DNA of 64,000 bases from CALINF01 sp039990395 (GTDB taxonomy: Bacteria > Pseudomonadota > Gammaproteobacteria > Pseudomonadales > Halieaceae): the NCBI GenBank assembly GCA_039990395.1, contig JBDXFZ010000139.1, forward strand, positions 248,001 to 312,000, written 5' to 3'. Position 1 is the first letter of the stretch. Each line of letters begins with the position of its first letter. The position numbers were made by a program, and so were the translations under genes. The notes beneath the pieces were generated by a model. The model saw only the letters and a program-made list of their open reading frames with translations. It had not been told where the DNA came from and ran no database searches. Of this stretch, positions 55,997 to 64,000 are shown piece by piece.

Positions 55997-57286
55997 ATGA
56001 TTCGCCACGCGTATAGCGCACTATTTTATTTACTCGTACCGTTTCTACTATTGCGCATGCTGTGGCGATCTCGCCTCGCGCCGGAGTATCGTAAACGGCT
56101 ACTTGAACGTTTTGGCCTGATCAATACGAGCGAGCTTGATCCGGCTAAAGACCGTGTGTGGGTGCATGCCGTTTCCGTTGGAGAGGTGTTGGCTGCGGCG
56201 CCGGTGATTGAGCGATTACTGAGCGACTATCCGCTTTATCAAGTGGTTGTTACAACGACCACGCCGACGGGCTCAGAGCGGGTGCAATCCCTTTTTGGGA
56301 ACCGGGTTCTTCATGTTTACGCTCCTTGGGATCTGCCTGGATCCTGTGCGCGATTTGTGAATCTCATGCGGCCAAAGCTGCTGATCATTATGGAAACTGA
56401 ACTTTGGCCTAACATGATTCACCACGCTGTATTGCAAGGTGCGCAGGTATTGCTGGCCAACGCCAGACTGTCTGAGCGCTCAGCACGTGGTTACACTCGA
56501 ATTGAATCATTGACGGCGGCCATGCTTGGCCAACTGGCCTGTGTAGCCTGTCAGACACAAGCCGACGGCGATAGATTTCATAAACTGGGTCTGCCATTAA
56601 GTCATCTTCGAGTCACGGGCAGCATCAAGTACGACATCCATATTGATGAAGGGCTCAAGGCATCTTCTCGCGTACTGAGGCAACAGCTTGCGGCGGATAC
56701 CCGCCCTGTGTTGGTTGCTGCAAGTACCCACCCCGGAGAAGAAAGCCAGATTCTCGCGGCATTTGCTGAGCTTCGGCAGCATTTTCCTCACAGTTTATTA
56801 GTGATAGTGCCACGTCACCCAGAGCGCTTTGAGGCTGTGTTTAAGCAGTGCGAGGAGGCGCGATGGAGCGTGCAGCGGCGCACTCAGGCAAGTGTAATTG
56901 ATGCGCATACCGATATTCTGCTGGGCGATACAATGGGTGAGTTGTTGCTGTTACTCAGCACGGCCGACGTAGCGCTGATAGGTGGCAGCCTGGTTCCTCA
57001 CGGCGGCCACAATGTCCTGGAAGCCGCTGTCTGGGGTGTGCCAGTGATAACGGGTCCTCATATGTTCAACTTTGCCGATATCAGTGAGCGCATGGTCAAG
57101 GCCGGTGCTATGTTGCAGCTTTCTGACTCACGCTCCCTGTCGCATGAACTATCGGAGTTACTGCAAGATCAGCATCGGCTGCAGCAAATGTCTTTGGCAT
57201 GCCAGCAGGTGTTGAAGGAGAACCGGGGTGCGCGAGAGCAGTTGTTAAGGATAATAGATGAACTGCTTAGCGCCGTATCGCGCTGA
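55997..57286 (+). CDS. waaA: Kdo transferase
   Basis: Adds Kdo from CMP-Kdo to the lipid A precursor at the inner membrane. The 429-residue protein has an N-terminal membrane anchor (about 5-24), then the WaaA signatures VWVHAVSVGEVLAAAPV, METELWPNM and GGSLVPHGGHNVLEAA. The ATG at 55997 has GGAG just upstream; the open frame before it is not needed. Number of Kdo residues added (one or two) cannot be read from sequence. It ends in a terminator hairpin that includes the stop codon. Confidence 0.95.
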   Translation: MIRHAYSALFYLLVPFLLLRMLWRSRLAPEYRKRLLERFGLINTSELDPAKDRVWVHAVSVGEVLAAAPVIERLLSDYPLYQVVVTTTTPTGSERVQSLFGNRVLHVYAPWDLPGSCARFVNLMRPKLLIIMETELWPNMIHHAVLQGAQVLLANARLSERSARGYTRIESLTAAMLGQLACVACQTQADGDRFHKLGLPLSHLRVTGSIKYDIHIDEGLKASSRVLRQQLAADTRPVLVAASTHPGEESQILAAFAELRQHFPHSLLVIVPRHPERFEAVFKQCEEARWSVQRRTQASVIDAHTDILLGDTMGELLLLLSTADVALIGGSLVPHGGHNVLEAAVWGVPVITGPHMFNFADISERMVKAGAMLQLSDSRSLSHELSELLQDQHRLQQMSLACQQVLKENRGAREQLLRIIDELLSAVSR

Positions 57287-57296
57287 GCAGTTCTTT
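57261..57296 (+). terminator. terminator hairpin overlapping the waaA stop codon
   Basis: CTGCTTAGCGC pairs with GCGCTGAGCAG (one G-T pair), with a 6-base loop and two more A-T pairs at the base, then TTCTTT. The waaA stop TGA lies in the right arm. tolC ends 20 bases away on the other strand, so it may also insulate that gene. Confidence 0.7.
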
Positions 57297-57316
57297 GCTG
57301 GAGATTTTATAAGGTG

Positions 57317-58735
57317 CTACTTGCTGGTAGCTGACGCTGACACAGCTGGCGGTGGTACCAGGTACGAATCGAGGTTGTACACATCCTGAGGGCTGAGTAG
57401 ACCAGCCTGCTCCTTCAATCGCATCACTGTCAGAATGTAATCGTAACGGCTGTTGGCATAGTCGCGCTGGGCAGCATTCAAAATGTTCTGCGAGTTCAAC
57501 ACGTCTACGACGTTCCGCGTTCCCACTTCGTACCCGGCCTGTGTAGCGTCGAGCGAGCTCTGTGAAGATACGATGCTTTGCTTGCGAGCCGCTACGCGGG
57601 ATACGTCGCTGAGTGCTGTCATGTGCAGCGAGCGCGTATTTGTCACAGTGTTGCGCGACAAGTTGATTCTATTTTCACGAGCAGCGTTGAACTCCTGTGC
57701 TGCTTTGCGTCGATTGGCACTGATGGCGCCACCGCTGTAGAGGGGTACATCCAGCCTGATCGTCCAGGTATTCAGCTCGGTATCGCTGTTTGGAGACGTA
57801 TCGAACTCTGTTTCCGGCTTTCGGGTCAGATCTCCGTCAACAGTGAAGTCGGAGTAGGAGTACTGGCCAGAGACGGTCGGCGCGTGCTCAAGCTTGTTTG
57901 CTTTCGCGGTCTGCCGAGCCGCTTCTTCGGCAAACTGCGCTGCAGCCAGATTAAAGTTGTTTGCCAGCGCAAACTCCACCCAGGCCGACCTGTCGATAGG
58001 CTCGGGTGGGTTGATCTCGAAGTCTTCCATTAGCAAATTCACACTGCTGTGACTGCGACCGGTTAGCACCGAGAGCTGCTCCAATGCCACTGATACGTTG
58101 TTTTCGTCAACGATGCGATTTACGCGTGACAGGTCATAAGCCGATTGGGCCTCGTAAACGTCGGTAATGGCGATCAGTCCGACCTCAAAACGCTGTTGGG
58201 TTTGTTCCAGCTGGCGTTCAAAAGCGCGCTCCTGTGCTTTTGACGCTTCCAGGTTGTCTTGCGCGCGCAACACCAGCAAGTACGCCTCAACAGTGCGCAC
58301 GATCAGGTTCTGCTGATTGGCCGCAAAGGTGGCCTCCGCCTGTTTGGTCAGTTCCTTGCCTGACTGAAAGCCGAACCAGGCGGGTAGGTCAAAAAGAGCC
58401 TGCGTCAGAGAGACCTGGTAGCCGTCGCGCGTAACATCAGTATTGGTAAAGGTATTGATGGGTGTAATAACGCCACCGTCGCTAACCCCGAAGCTCTCTC
58501 CCTCACGGTCCTCATCGTTGTCTGTGTAGTCGTAGTTTGCGTTGATTTGCGGTAGCAGGGCTGACCGACTCAGGTTCTCGTTCTCGAGGTTGGCCAGATA
58601 CTGGGCCTGTTCAGCTTTCAATTGGGCATCATTTTCCAGCGCGAGCTCATAGATGTCGCGCAGAGAATCCGCCTGAAGCGATTGAGAACCCAAAAGTAGA
58701 GACATCGCCACAATGGCGACGCGCGAGTAGTTCAT
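57317..58735 (-). CDS. tolC: TolC-family outer membrane channel protein
   Basis: Outer-membrane exit duct for tripartite efflux pumps and type I secretion. The 472-residue protein has a signal peptide (cleavage after LQA, about residue 22) and two outer-membrane-efflux-protein repeats rich in long amphipathic helices; it begins DSLRDIYELALENDAQLKAEQ and shows TRNVVDVLNSQN near the end. ATG at 58735 with AGGGGAAG upstream is the start. The divergent order tolC / yqiB-cpdA-parE matches E. coli and Pseudomonas, minus nudF. Confidence 0.92.
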   Translation of the reverse strand: MNYSRVAIVAMSLLLGSQSLQADSLRDIYELALENDAQLKAEQAQYLANLENENLSRSALLPQINANYDYTDNDEDREGESFGVSDGGVITPINTFTNTDVTRDGYQVSLTQALFDLPAWFGFQSGKELTKQAEATFAANQQNLIVRTVEAYLLVLRAQDNLEASKAQERAFERQLEQTQQRFEVGLIAITDVYEAQSAYDLSRVNRIVDENNVSVALEQLSVLTGRSHSSVNLLMEDFEINPPEPIDRSAWVEFALANNFNLAAAQFAEEAARQTAKANKLEHAPTVSGQYSYSDFTVDGDLTRKPETEFDTSPNSDTELNTWTIRLDVPLYSGGAISANRRKAAQEFNAARENRINLSRNTVTNTRSLHMTALSDVSRVAARKQSIVSSQSSLDATQAGYEVGTRNVVDVLNSQNILNAAQRDYANSRYDYILTVMRLKEQAGLLSPQDVYNLDSYLVPPPAVSASATSK

Positions 58736-58818
58736 GCTGTCTTCCCCTGTAATGTAGGCGTGGAACGTTGCGCAGTTTAGCAGCCTGAAGGCGTGTACGC
58801 ATAACATTCGCGTGGAGT

Positions 58819-58865
58819 AAATGGTGCAATTTGCCCGTAATTTGTGCCATTTTAAGTGCTACACT
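58819..58865 (+). promoter_or_regulatory. operator-like repeat and extended -10 upstream of the DUF1249 gene
   Basis: AAATGGTGCAA (58819-58829) and TTGTGCCATTT (58842-58852) form an imperfect inverted repeat with a 12-base spacer. TGC-TACACT at 58857-58865 reads as an extended -10 for the DUF1249-cpdA genes. The repeat lies over the -35 position. Confidence 0.4.
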
Positions 58866-58876
58866 TCGTAGAATCC

Positions 58877-58917
58877 ATGCCGAGTTCCGGCATTCGTCGA
58901 GTGCTACGGGGTACTCG
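58877..58917 (+). other. two adjacent hairpins in the predicted 5' leader of the DUF1249 gene
   Basis: ATGCCG/CGGCAT (58877-58893, 5-base loop) and CGAGTGC/GTACTCG (58898-58917, one G-T pair, loop TACGGG) follow the predicted transcript start and precede the ribosome site at 58934-58940. They would give a structured leader; no known riboswitch is recognised. Confidence 0.4.
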
Positions 58918-58948
58918 TCGCAAATAGCCTCCGACAGGAGTAAACCGC

Positions 58949-59392
58949 TTGCAGAGCACCGGTAAAAAAGCATTCAAGCTTGACCTCGCGGCATTACATG
59001 CCACTTGCGAGGCCAATTATGCGCGCCTGCTGGCCTTGTTTCCCGACTACGAAACGGCCAATACACGGGAGTTTTGTGCCGGCGATGCCCGGATTACGCT
59101 TCAAGTGGTGGAGCGCTGCCGTTATACAACAATTTTTCGGCTGACACAGACTCACGCGAGCGTTGAATGGCTGGGTAATCTGAATATTGAAGTGCGTGCC
59201 TATCACGATGCAGCCATGCTTGAGGTGGGTGTTTTTCAGTCGCATCGCCGCGTTCAGGGTCGCTACCAGTATCCCAATGAGCGGATGTATCAGCAGGACG
59301 AGAAGACCCAGCAAAACCAGTTCCTCTGCGAATGGTTGGAGCATTGTCTTGCCAATGGGCGCGCGCAGGTCACCCTGGCGCCGAATATCTGA
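58949..59392 (+). CDS. yqiB: DUF1249 protein (YqiB family)
   Basis: A 147-residue cytoplasmic protein of the DUF1249 family, known in E. coli as yqiB beside cpdA. Typical features are the segments CEANYARLLALFPDY and YPNERMYQQDEKTQQNQFLCEWLEHCL. Function unknown. It begins with TTG at 58949, supported by ACAGGAG eight bases upstream. It is the first gene of a short unit that runs into cpdA. Confidence 0.85.
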   Translation: MQSTGKKAFKLDLAALHATCEANYARLLALFPDYETANTREFCAGDARITLQVVERCRYTTIFRLTQTHASVEWLGNLNIEVRAYHDAAMLEVGVFQSHRRVQGRYQYPNERMYQQDEKTQQNQFLCEWLEHCLANGRAQVTLAPNI

Positions 59393-59411
59393 GCGCCGCA
59401 GCGAATTAACA

Positions 59412-60251
59412 ATGCCCAATCAACTTTCTTCCACTCTGTCTATTCGCCCCCAAAGCGACACGGTTTCATTGGTGCAGGTAACCGATTGTCATCTTAGCCA
59501 GAGCCGTGGCGGTACGCTGCTGGAGATGGATACAGACGACTCTCTGAGTGCTGTCTTGCAAATCGTGCGGGAGGAGCGCACTGCGCTGGACCTCATTCTC
59601 GCTACAGGCGACTTGTCTGATCATGGCGCCGAGGGGGCATACAGGCGATTGCTGGGTTATCTGGATGACTTTAACGTGCCACATTGCTGGCTGCCGGGAA
59701 ATCACGATGATCGAGCGGCTATGGAGCGATCATTTCCGGTAGAAAGCCGGCTTTATAGCGAGATCACGATTGGGCGCTGGCACATCGTGATGCTTGACTC
59801 CCAGATACCGGGAGAGGTGGGTGGGCAGCTTGGCGATGCACAGATCACCCTGCTTGGCCAAGCCCTGGAGCACGCTGAAGAAAAAGGCGCACATGTGCTT
59901 ATCTGCCTTCATCATCAACCGGTGCCGGTGGGATCAGACTGGTTGGATAAACAACAGGTGTCTGATGCAGACGCGCTCTTTAATCTAACCGATCGGCATC
60001 CCCGGGTTAAGGGGATACTCTGGGGGCACGTGCACCAGCAGGTGGATTTAGAGCGTAATGGTGTGAAACTCATGGCCACGCCTTCGACCTGTGTACAGTT
60101 TGCACCTGAGCTTGAAGACTTCAGGGTAGATGACAAAGGGCCGGGCTATCGCTGGCTGGAACTGACCCCAGAGGGTGACATTCGCACGGGTGTTTCGAGG
60201 GTGACCAACAGAGAGTTTATGGTTGACCTCGAATCAGGCGGATATTCGTAA
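59412..60251 (+). CDS. cpdA: 3',5'-cyclic-AMP phosphodiesterase CpdA
   Basis: Calcineurin-type metallophosphoesterase that hydrolyses cAMP. The five metal-binding blocks are visible in order: QVTDCHLSQS, ATGDLSDHG, LPGNHDDRAA, CLHHQPVPVGS and LWGHVHQQVD. The 279-residue length is normal. The frame opens upstream in the DUF1249 gene; ATG at 59412 gives the expected N-terminus. Spacing of 19 bases after yqiB suggests one transcript. Confidence 0.93.
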   Translation: MPNQLSSTLSIRPQSDTVSLVQVTDCHLSQSRGGTLLEMDTDDSLSAVLQIVREERTALDLILATGDLSDHGAEGAYRRLLGYLDDFNVPHCWLPGNHDDRAAMERSFPVESRLYSEITIGRWHIVMLDSQIPGEVGGQLGDAQITLLGQALEHAEEKGAHVLICLHHQPVPVGSDWLDKQQVSDADALFNLTDRHPRVKGILWGHVHQQVDLERNGVKLMATPSTCVQFAPELEDFRVDDKGPGYRWLELTPEGDIRTGVSRVTNREFMVDLESGGYS

Positions 60252-60323
60252 CAAGGAAGAGTATTCCGGTTCGGCTTGTGTACAATGCGACAAGTCCCTT
60301 ACCTGAGTAGACAGTAAGCTCGA

Positions 60324-62213
60324 ATGAGTCAGTACACAGCAGAAGATATTGAAGTCCTCACCGGTCTTGAGCCGGTCCGCAAGCGACCGGGTATGTACAC
60401 GGATACAACCCGCCCCAATCACCTCGCACAGGAAGTCATTGATAACAGTGTCGACGAAGCGCTGGCGGGCCATGCCAGTCAGGTTGACGTCATACTGTTT
60501 AAAGATGGCTCTGTGAGCGTCAGCGATGATGGTCGTGGTATGCCCGTGGATATACACCCAGAGCAAGGTCTGCCCGGGGTGGAAGTTATTCTGACCACGC
60601 TACACGCGGGCGGGAAGTTCTCCTCCAAAAACTACCAGTTCAGCGGCGGTCTTCACGGCGTTGGCGTATCGGTGGTTAATGCGCTGTCGAGCGATCTCGA
60701 GATCACGATTCGTCGAGGCGGCAATGTGTATCGCATGCGTTTTGCCGGAGGAGAGAAAGCCTCGGAGCTGGAGGTTATCGACACTTGCGGCAAGCGCAAC
60801 TCCGGTACGAGCGTGCGCTTTACCCCTGATAGCCAATACTTTGATTCCATCAACTTCTCCGTCAGCCGCTTACGCCACGTGCTGCGCGCCAAAGCGGTGC
60901 TATGCCCCGGACTGAAAGTTACCTTCAAGGACGAGAAAAAGGGCGAAACTGACGAGTGGTATTACGAGGATGGGCTCACTGATTACCTGGCTGACGCTAC
61001 GATAGACTACCCCTGTATTCCAGAAGAACCCTTTGTTGGCAGCCTAGGCGGTTCCACCGAAGCTGTAGACTGGGCCGTACAGTGGCTGCCAGAGCAGGGT
61101 GAGGTGATCGCCGAGTCTTATGTGAATTTGATCCCTACCGCACAGGGTGGAACTCACGTTAACGGACTGCGAACCGGCTTGCTGGACGCCATACGGGATT
61201 TCTGTGAGCTACGTTCTCTTCTACCACGGGGTGTGAAACTTACGCCTGACGATATTTGGGATCGGTGCTGCTATGTTTTGTCATCCAAGCTGGAAGATCC
61301 CCAGTTCTCAGGGCAAACCAAGGAGCGATTGTCATCACGCCAGGCCGCGGCGTTTGTCTCCGGTGTCGCGAAGGATGCGTTTAGCCTCTGGCTGAACCAG
61401 CATACGGGGGAGGCCGAAAAACTGGCCGAGATGTTTATCAACAACGCCCAGAGCCGGCTGCGTTCCGCCAAAAAAGTGGTGCGTAAGAGGGTTACTACTG
61501 GTCCAGCGTTGCCGGGCAAGCTGGCAGACTGCTCGGGTGAAGACCCGGAGCGGGGCGAGTTGTTTCTGGTAGAGGGCGATTCGGCGGGGGGCTCAGCCAA
61601 GCAGGCCCGCAACCGCGAGTTTCAGGCGATACTGCCACTGCGCGGTAAAATTTTGAACACCTGGGAAGTGGACTCCCAGGAAATTCTCGCGTCGCAGGAA
61701 GTGCACAATATATCTGTTGCGCTCGGCATCGACCCAGCCAGTGATGATTTGTCTGGTTTGCGCTATCACAAGATCTGCATTCTTGCCGACGCTGATTCCG
61801 ACGGCCTACATATTGCGACACTGATTTGTGCGCTGTTTGTAAGGCATTTTCGGTCACTAGTATTGGCGGGGCATGTCTATGTGGCCATGCCACCTCTGTA
61901 CAGAATCGACATCGGCAAGGAAGTGTTCTACGCATTGGATGAGGCGGAAAAACAGGGCATTCTGGACCGCATCGAAGCGGAGAAAAAGCGTGGCAAGGTT
62001 AATGTTCAGCGATTCAAAGGCTTGGGTGAAATGAATCCACTACAGCTGCGTGAGACCACGATGGATCCCGATACGCGACGACTTGTCCGTCTTGATTTGG
62101 GCGCAGGTGATGGCACCAATGAGATGCTCGATATGTTGTTAGCAAAGAAGCGCGCCAGCGATCGCAAATCCTGGCTGGAGAAGAAGGGTGATCTCGCCGA
62201 AGTAGTCGCGTGA
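60324..62213 (+). CDS. parE: DNA topoisomerase IV subunit B
   Basis: ATPase subunit of topoisomerase IV, which decatenates daughter chromosomes. The GHKL ATPase domain has DNSVDEALAGHA, SVSDDGRGMPVD and GGLHGVGVSVVNALS. The Toprim part has LVEGDSAGGSAKQARNR, PLRGKILNTWE and LADADSDGLHI. At 629 residues it equals E. coli ParE and lacks the GyrB-type insertion. It follows cpdA without the yqiA gene that separates them in E. coli. Confidence 0.96.
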   Translation: MSQYTAEDIEVLTGLEPVRKRPGMYTDTTRPNHLAQEVIDNSVDEALAGHASQVDVILFKDGSVSVSDDGRGMPVDIHPEQGLPGVEVILTTLHAGGKFSSKNYQFSGGLHGVGVSVVNALSSDLEITIRRGGNVYRMRFAGGEKASELEVIDTCGKRNSGTSVRFTPDSQYFDSINFSVSRLRHVLRAKAVLCPGLKVTFKDEKKGETDEWYYEDGLTDYLADATIDYPCIPEEPFVGSLGGSTEAVDWAVQWLPEQGEVIAESYVNLIPTAQGGTHVNGLRTGLLDAIRDFCELRSLLPRGVKLTPDDIWDRCCYVLSSKLEDPQFSGQTKERLSSRQAAAFVSGVAKDAFSLWLNQHTGEAEKLAEMFINNAQSRLRSAKKVVRKRVTTGPALPGKLADCSGEDPERGELFLVEGDSAGGSAKQARNREFQAILPLRGKILNTWEVDSQEILASQEVHNISVALGIDPASDDLSGLRYHKICILADADSDGLHIATLICALFVRHFRSLVLAGHVYVAMPPLYRIDIGKEVFYALDEAEKQGILDRIEAEKKRGKVNVQRFKGLGEMNPLQLRETTMDPDTRRLVRLDLGAGDGTNEMLDMLLAKKRASDRKSWLEKKGDLAEVVA

Positions 62214-62269
62214 CTTAATCCGAGCGAGCTTACAGTGCACAAAGTAACAAGGGACACAGGAGAGTAATT

Positions 62270-62866
62270 TTGCGATTCTTTCGACAGGGCATTAATAGCT
62301 TGCTCGTAGTTGGCCTAATGGCATGGACAGTCCCCGCATTGGCGCAATGGGAACTGGATTCAGACCGTTCGACGTTGAACTTTGTTTCGATCAAGAACAA
62401 CAGCATTGGCGAGACCCACCTGTTTAGCTCGATGGTTGGGTTTGTAAGTGAGGATGGCCGGGTTCAGCTCGCGATAGATCTTGATAGTGTGGAAACAATG
62501 ATTCCGATTCGCAATGAGCGAATGCGGGAATTGTTGTTTCAAACTGCCATGTTTCCCACCGCTAATGTTAGCGCTCAGGTAGCGCCGGCAGTGCTTGCTG
62601 CTATAGCTGGAGGTGGATCGGTTACCACGGATATTGCCGTGAAGTTAGCGCTGCATGGAGCCGAACGCGAAATCACCGTGCCTGTTATGGTAAGTGGTGA
62701 TGAAGGCGGGCTGATACGTGTAATGACGCCCAAGCCTGTCATCGTGGGTGCTGCAGATTTTGGGCTGGAAGACGGGGTTACGGCATTGCGGGAAATAGCC
62801 GGACTAAACAGTATCAGCACGGCTGTACCTGTGACACTCAATCTGGTGTTTGCGCCTGCCAACTAG
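62270..62866 (+). CDS. YceI family periplasmic protein
   Basis: A 198-residue secreted protein: the signal peptide is cleaved after ALA (about residue 25), followed by WELDSDRSTLNFVSIKNNSIGETH, typical of the YceI lipocalin-like isoprenoid-binding fold. It starts with TTG at 62270, with ACAGGAGAG just upstream. Relatives bind polyisoprenoid lipids; no specific ligand can be inferred. It ends 21 bases before the converging TPR gene. Confidence 0.85.
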   Translation: MRFFRQGINSLLVVGLMAWTVPALAQWELDSDRSTLNFVSIKNNSIGETHLFSSMVGFVSEDGRVQLAIDLDSVETMIPIRNERMRELLFQTAMFPTANVSAQVAPAVLAAIAGGGSVTTDIAVKLALHGAEREITVPVMVSGDEGGLIRVMTPKPVIVGAADFGLEDGVTALREIAGLNSISTAVPVTLNLVFAPAN

Positions 62867-62887
62867 CGCCGTTTGCACTTCTTAGTA

Positions 62888-64000
62888 TTATTGATCGGAG
62901 AGTTGTTGCAGAAGCGCTTTGTAATTGGGGTTGTTAGGCGCCAATGCGATCAGCGTTTTTGCGTAACCTCTGGCAGAATCCATTCGTCCTAGTTCCGCGC
63001 TGTAGTTCGCCAGCGCGAGCAGCACATCAATATCCTGTGGCACTGTGCGTAGCAAAGCCTGCAATGTTTCAATCGCCGCTTCTGGCTTGCCCAGATCGTG
63101 CTGAGCGATCGCATAAACAAAGCGATGTCGTGTGCCAACCTGCTCCAGAGCGGCCGCCTGGCCAAGGTAGTTGAGTGCAACATCGGTATTGCCTGTGCGC
63201 GTTTCCAGTAATCCCATCGAGTGAAGAGCCGAGCCGCTGTCAGGCGCAATGGCTAGAGCTGTCTTGAGCAGTTCCCTGGCTTCGTCTTCACGCTGTGCTG
63301 TACGCAGCAAATCCGCCAGATTCAGGTACGCTGGAATCATTTGCGAATTAAGGTATATCGCCTCGCGATAGGCCGCTTCAGATGCCGGACCATCACCGCG
63401 TCGCGTGTAGAACAAGCCCATCTGCATTTGTATTGAGGGCATGTCAGCGTGTTCGCGGTGTACGGCGCGGTATTCGTCAAATAATGCAACCAGCGCTCGC
63501 GATTGCTCTTGAGATATTTGATCAAGTGGTACACCTGCCAGCTGCAGTGCAACAGCCAGCCGAACTGAAGTAATCTCGTCATTAATCAATGGCTGTAGCA
63601 GTTTATAGCGCTGGTTCAGTGGCAGGGACTCCAGACTGCGTACCATGCTTGTTCGAATGATCGGGTTGTCGTCATACAGATACTGGCTGGCCAGTGTCAG
63701 TATGTTCCTCTGGCCAGTATCGCCCAGCTGCTCGATGGCGGTGGCTCGCCAAATTGGTGCAGCACTTGTATCCGAGGCCAGCGCCATCAGAGTGGGCACC
63801 GCACGCATATCGCCGGCTTGAATTTGAGCAAAGGCGCGCGCAGGGTGTGAACCTGTGTCGCGAAACTCAACGCCCCAACTGCGAAGTGACTCCAAGGCCC
63901 AAACGGGGTCTTTATCTGTGTGGCATTGGTTGCAGGCGTTGGGTGAGCCCAGTACGACACTCAAATCCGGTCTCGGTATCCGCATACTATGATCACGGCG
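62888..64000 (-). CDS. haem-motif TPR protein (5' partial)
   Basis: The frame stays open to the right window edge, so the N-terminal part is missing; the ATG at 63985 is internal to DHSMRIPRPDL, a stretch often seen in TPR-containing multihaem cytochrome-like proteins. A c-type haem or Cys-pair site NACNQCH comes soon after. Next are HEAT-like repeats (to about residue 150) and at least five TPR units to the C-terminus (for example YREAIYLNSQMIPAYLNLADL). It is probably periplasmic; the role is unknown. Confidence 0.8.
   Translation of the reverse strand, partial: RRDHSMRIPRPDLSVVLGSPNACNQCHTDKDPVWALESLRSWGVEFRDTGSHPARAFAQIQAGDMRAVPTLMALASDTSAAPIWRATAIEQLGDTGQRNILTLASQYLYDDNPIIRTSMVRSLESLPLNQRYKLLQPLINDEITSVRLAVALQLAGVPLDQISQEQSRALVALFDEYRAVHREHADMPSIQMQMGLFYTRRGDGPASEAAYREAIYLNSQMIPAYLNLADLLRTAQREDEARELLKTALAIAPDSGSALHSMGLLETRTGNTDVALNYLGQAAALEQVGTRHRFVYAIAQHDLGKPEAAIETLQALLRTVPQDIDVLLALANYSAELGRMDSARGYAKTLIALAPNNPNYKALLQQLSDQ

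Noticed and set aside
1..64000. CRISPR arrays, tRNA or rRNA genes, insertion sequences, prophage or integron features
   Set aside because: I looked through the gaps for regular repeats, cloverleaf-like sequences and transposase or integrase proteins and found none; a tRNA scan would be decisive for the gaps.

Overview
The window reads as one continuous stretch of a gammaproteobacterial chromosome with dense coding and nearly all genes intact. I see no transposase, integrase, CRISPR array, rRNA or tRNA. Gene content and order resemble Pseudomonas and the marine Cellvibrionales-type gammaproteobacteria (for example the OM60/NOR5 group). That placement is an inference from gene order and protein character, not from a phylogeny. 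Both edges cut genes: coxB at the left and a haem-binding TPR protein at the right.

Layout. (1) 1-7.5 kb: cytochrome c oxidase operon coxB (with a fused cytochrome c domain), coxA, cox11/ctaG, coxC, then surf1, a SCO-like protein, ctaB (haem O synthase) and sco; a small DUF2909 gene lies on the opposite strand. The haem A synthase ctaA, often found just before ctaB, is absent. (2) 7.5-13.6 kb: a small secreted protein, polA, a probable structured small RNA in the polA-engB gap, engB, cytochrome c5, cytochrome c4, dsbA. (3) 13.6-24.9 kb: metabolic genes (FMN reductase, cysteine synthase, carboxylesterase, an Lrp-type regulator, leuA, Na+/alanine symporter, Ser/Thr dehydratase, VOC protein, a membrane diguanylate cyclase, a lipoprotein). 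(4) 24.9-37.1 kb: ilvD, argA, argE, Pit phosphate permease with its DUF47 partner, a lone GspE/PilB ATPase, glnE, ilvE. (5) 37.2-57.3 kb: a large cell-envelope region with LPS core genes waaF, waaC, waaG and waaP, two more WaaP/Kdo-kinase-like proteins, a pyruvyl transferase, the four dTDP-rhamnose genes, a glycosyltransferase-methyltransferase-toroid cassette, hldE, a flavoprotein/aldo-keto reductase pair and waaA. (6) 57.3-64 kb: tolC, yqiB-type DUF1249, cpdA, parE, a YceI protein and the cut TPR protein.

How they fit together. The left end builds and feeds an aerobic A-type haem-copper oxidase: structural subunits, Cu(A)/Cu(B) insertion (Sco, Cox11), haem farnesylation, and soluble c-type cytochromes c4 and c5 nearby. 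The central biosynthetic genes cover branched-chain amino acids (leuA, ilvD, ilvE), arginine (argA, argE) and nitrogen control (glnE). The envelope region makes heptose (hldE), transfers Kdo and heptose (waaA, waaF, waaC), glucosylates and phosphorylates the core (waaG, waaP) and supplies dTDP-L-rhamnose; the less familiar kinases, pyruvyl transferase and glycosyltransferase cassette probably decorate a surface glycan.

Most notable for follow-up: the four-hairpin RNA candidate between polA and engB, the missing ctaA, a SCO-like protein that keeps CxxxC but seems to lack the distal His, and the translationally coupled glycosyltransferase/methyltransferase/alpha-alpha-toroid cassette. All functions are assigned by reading motifs and context; no database search was run.
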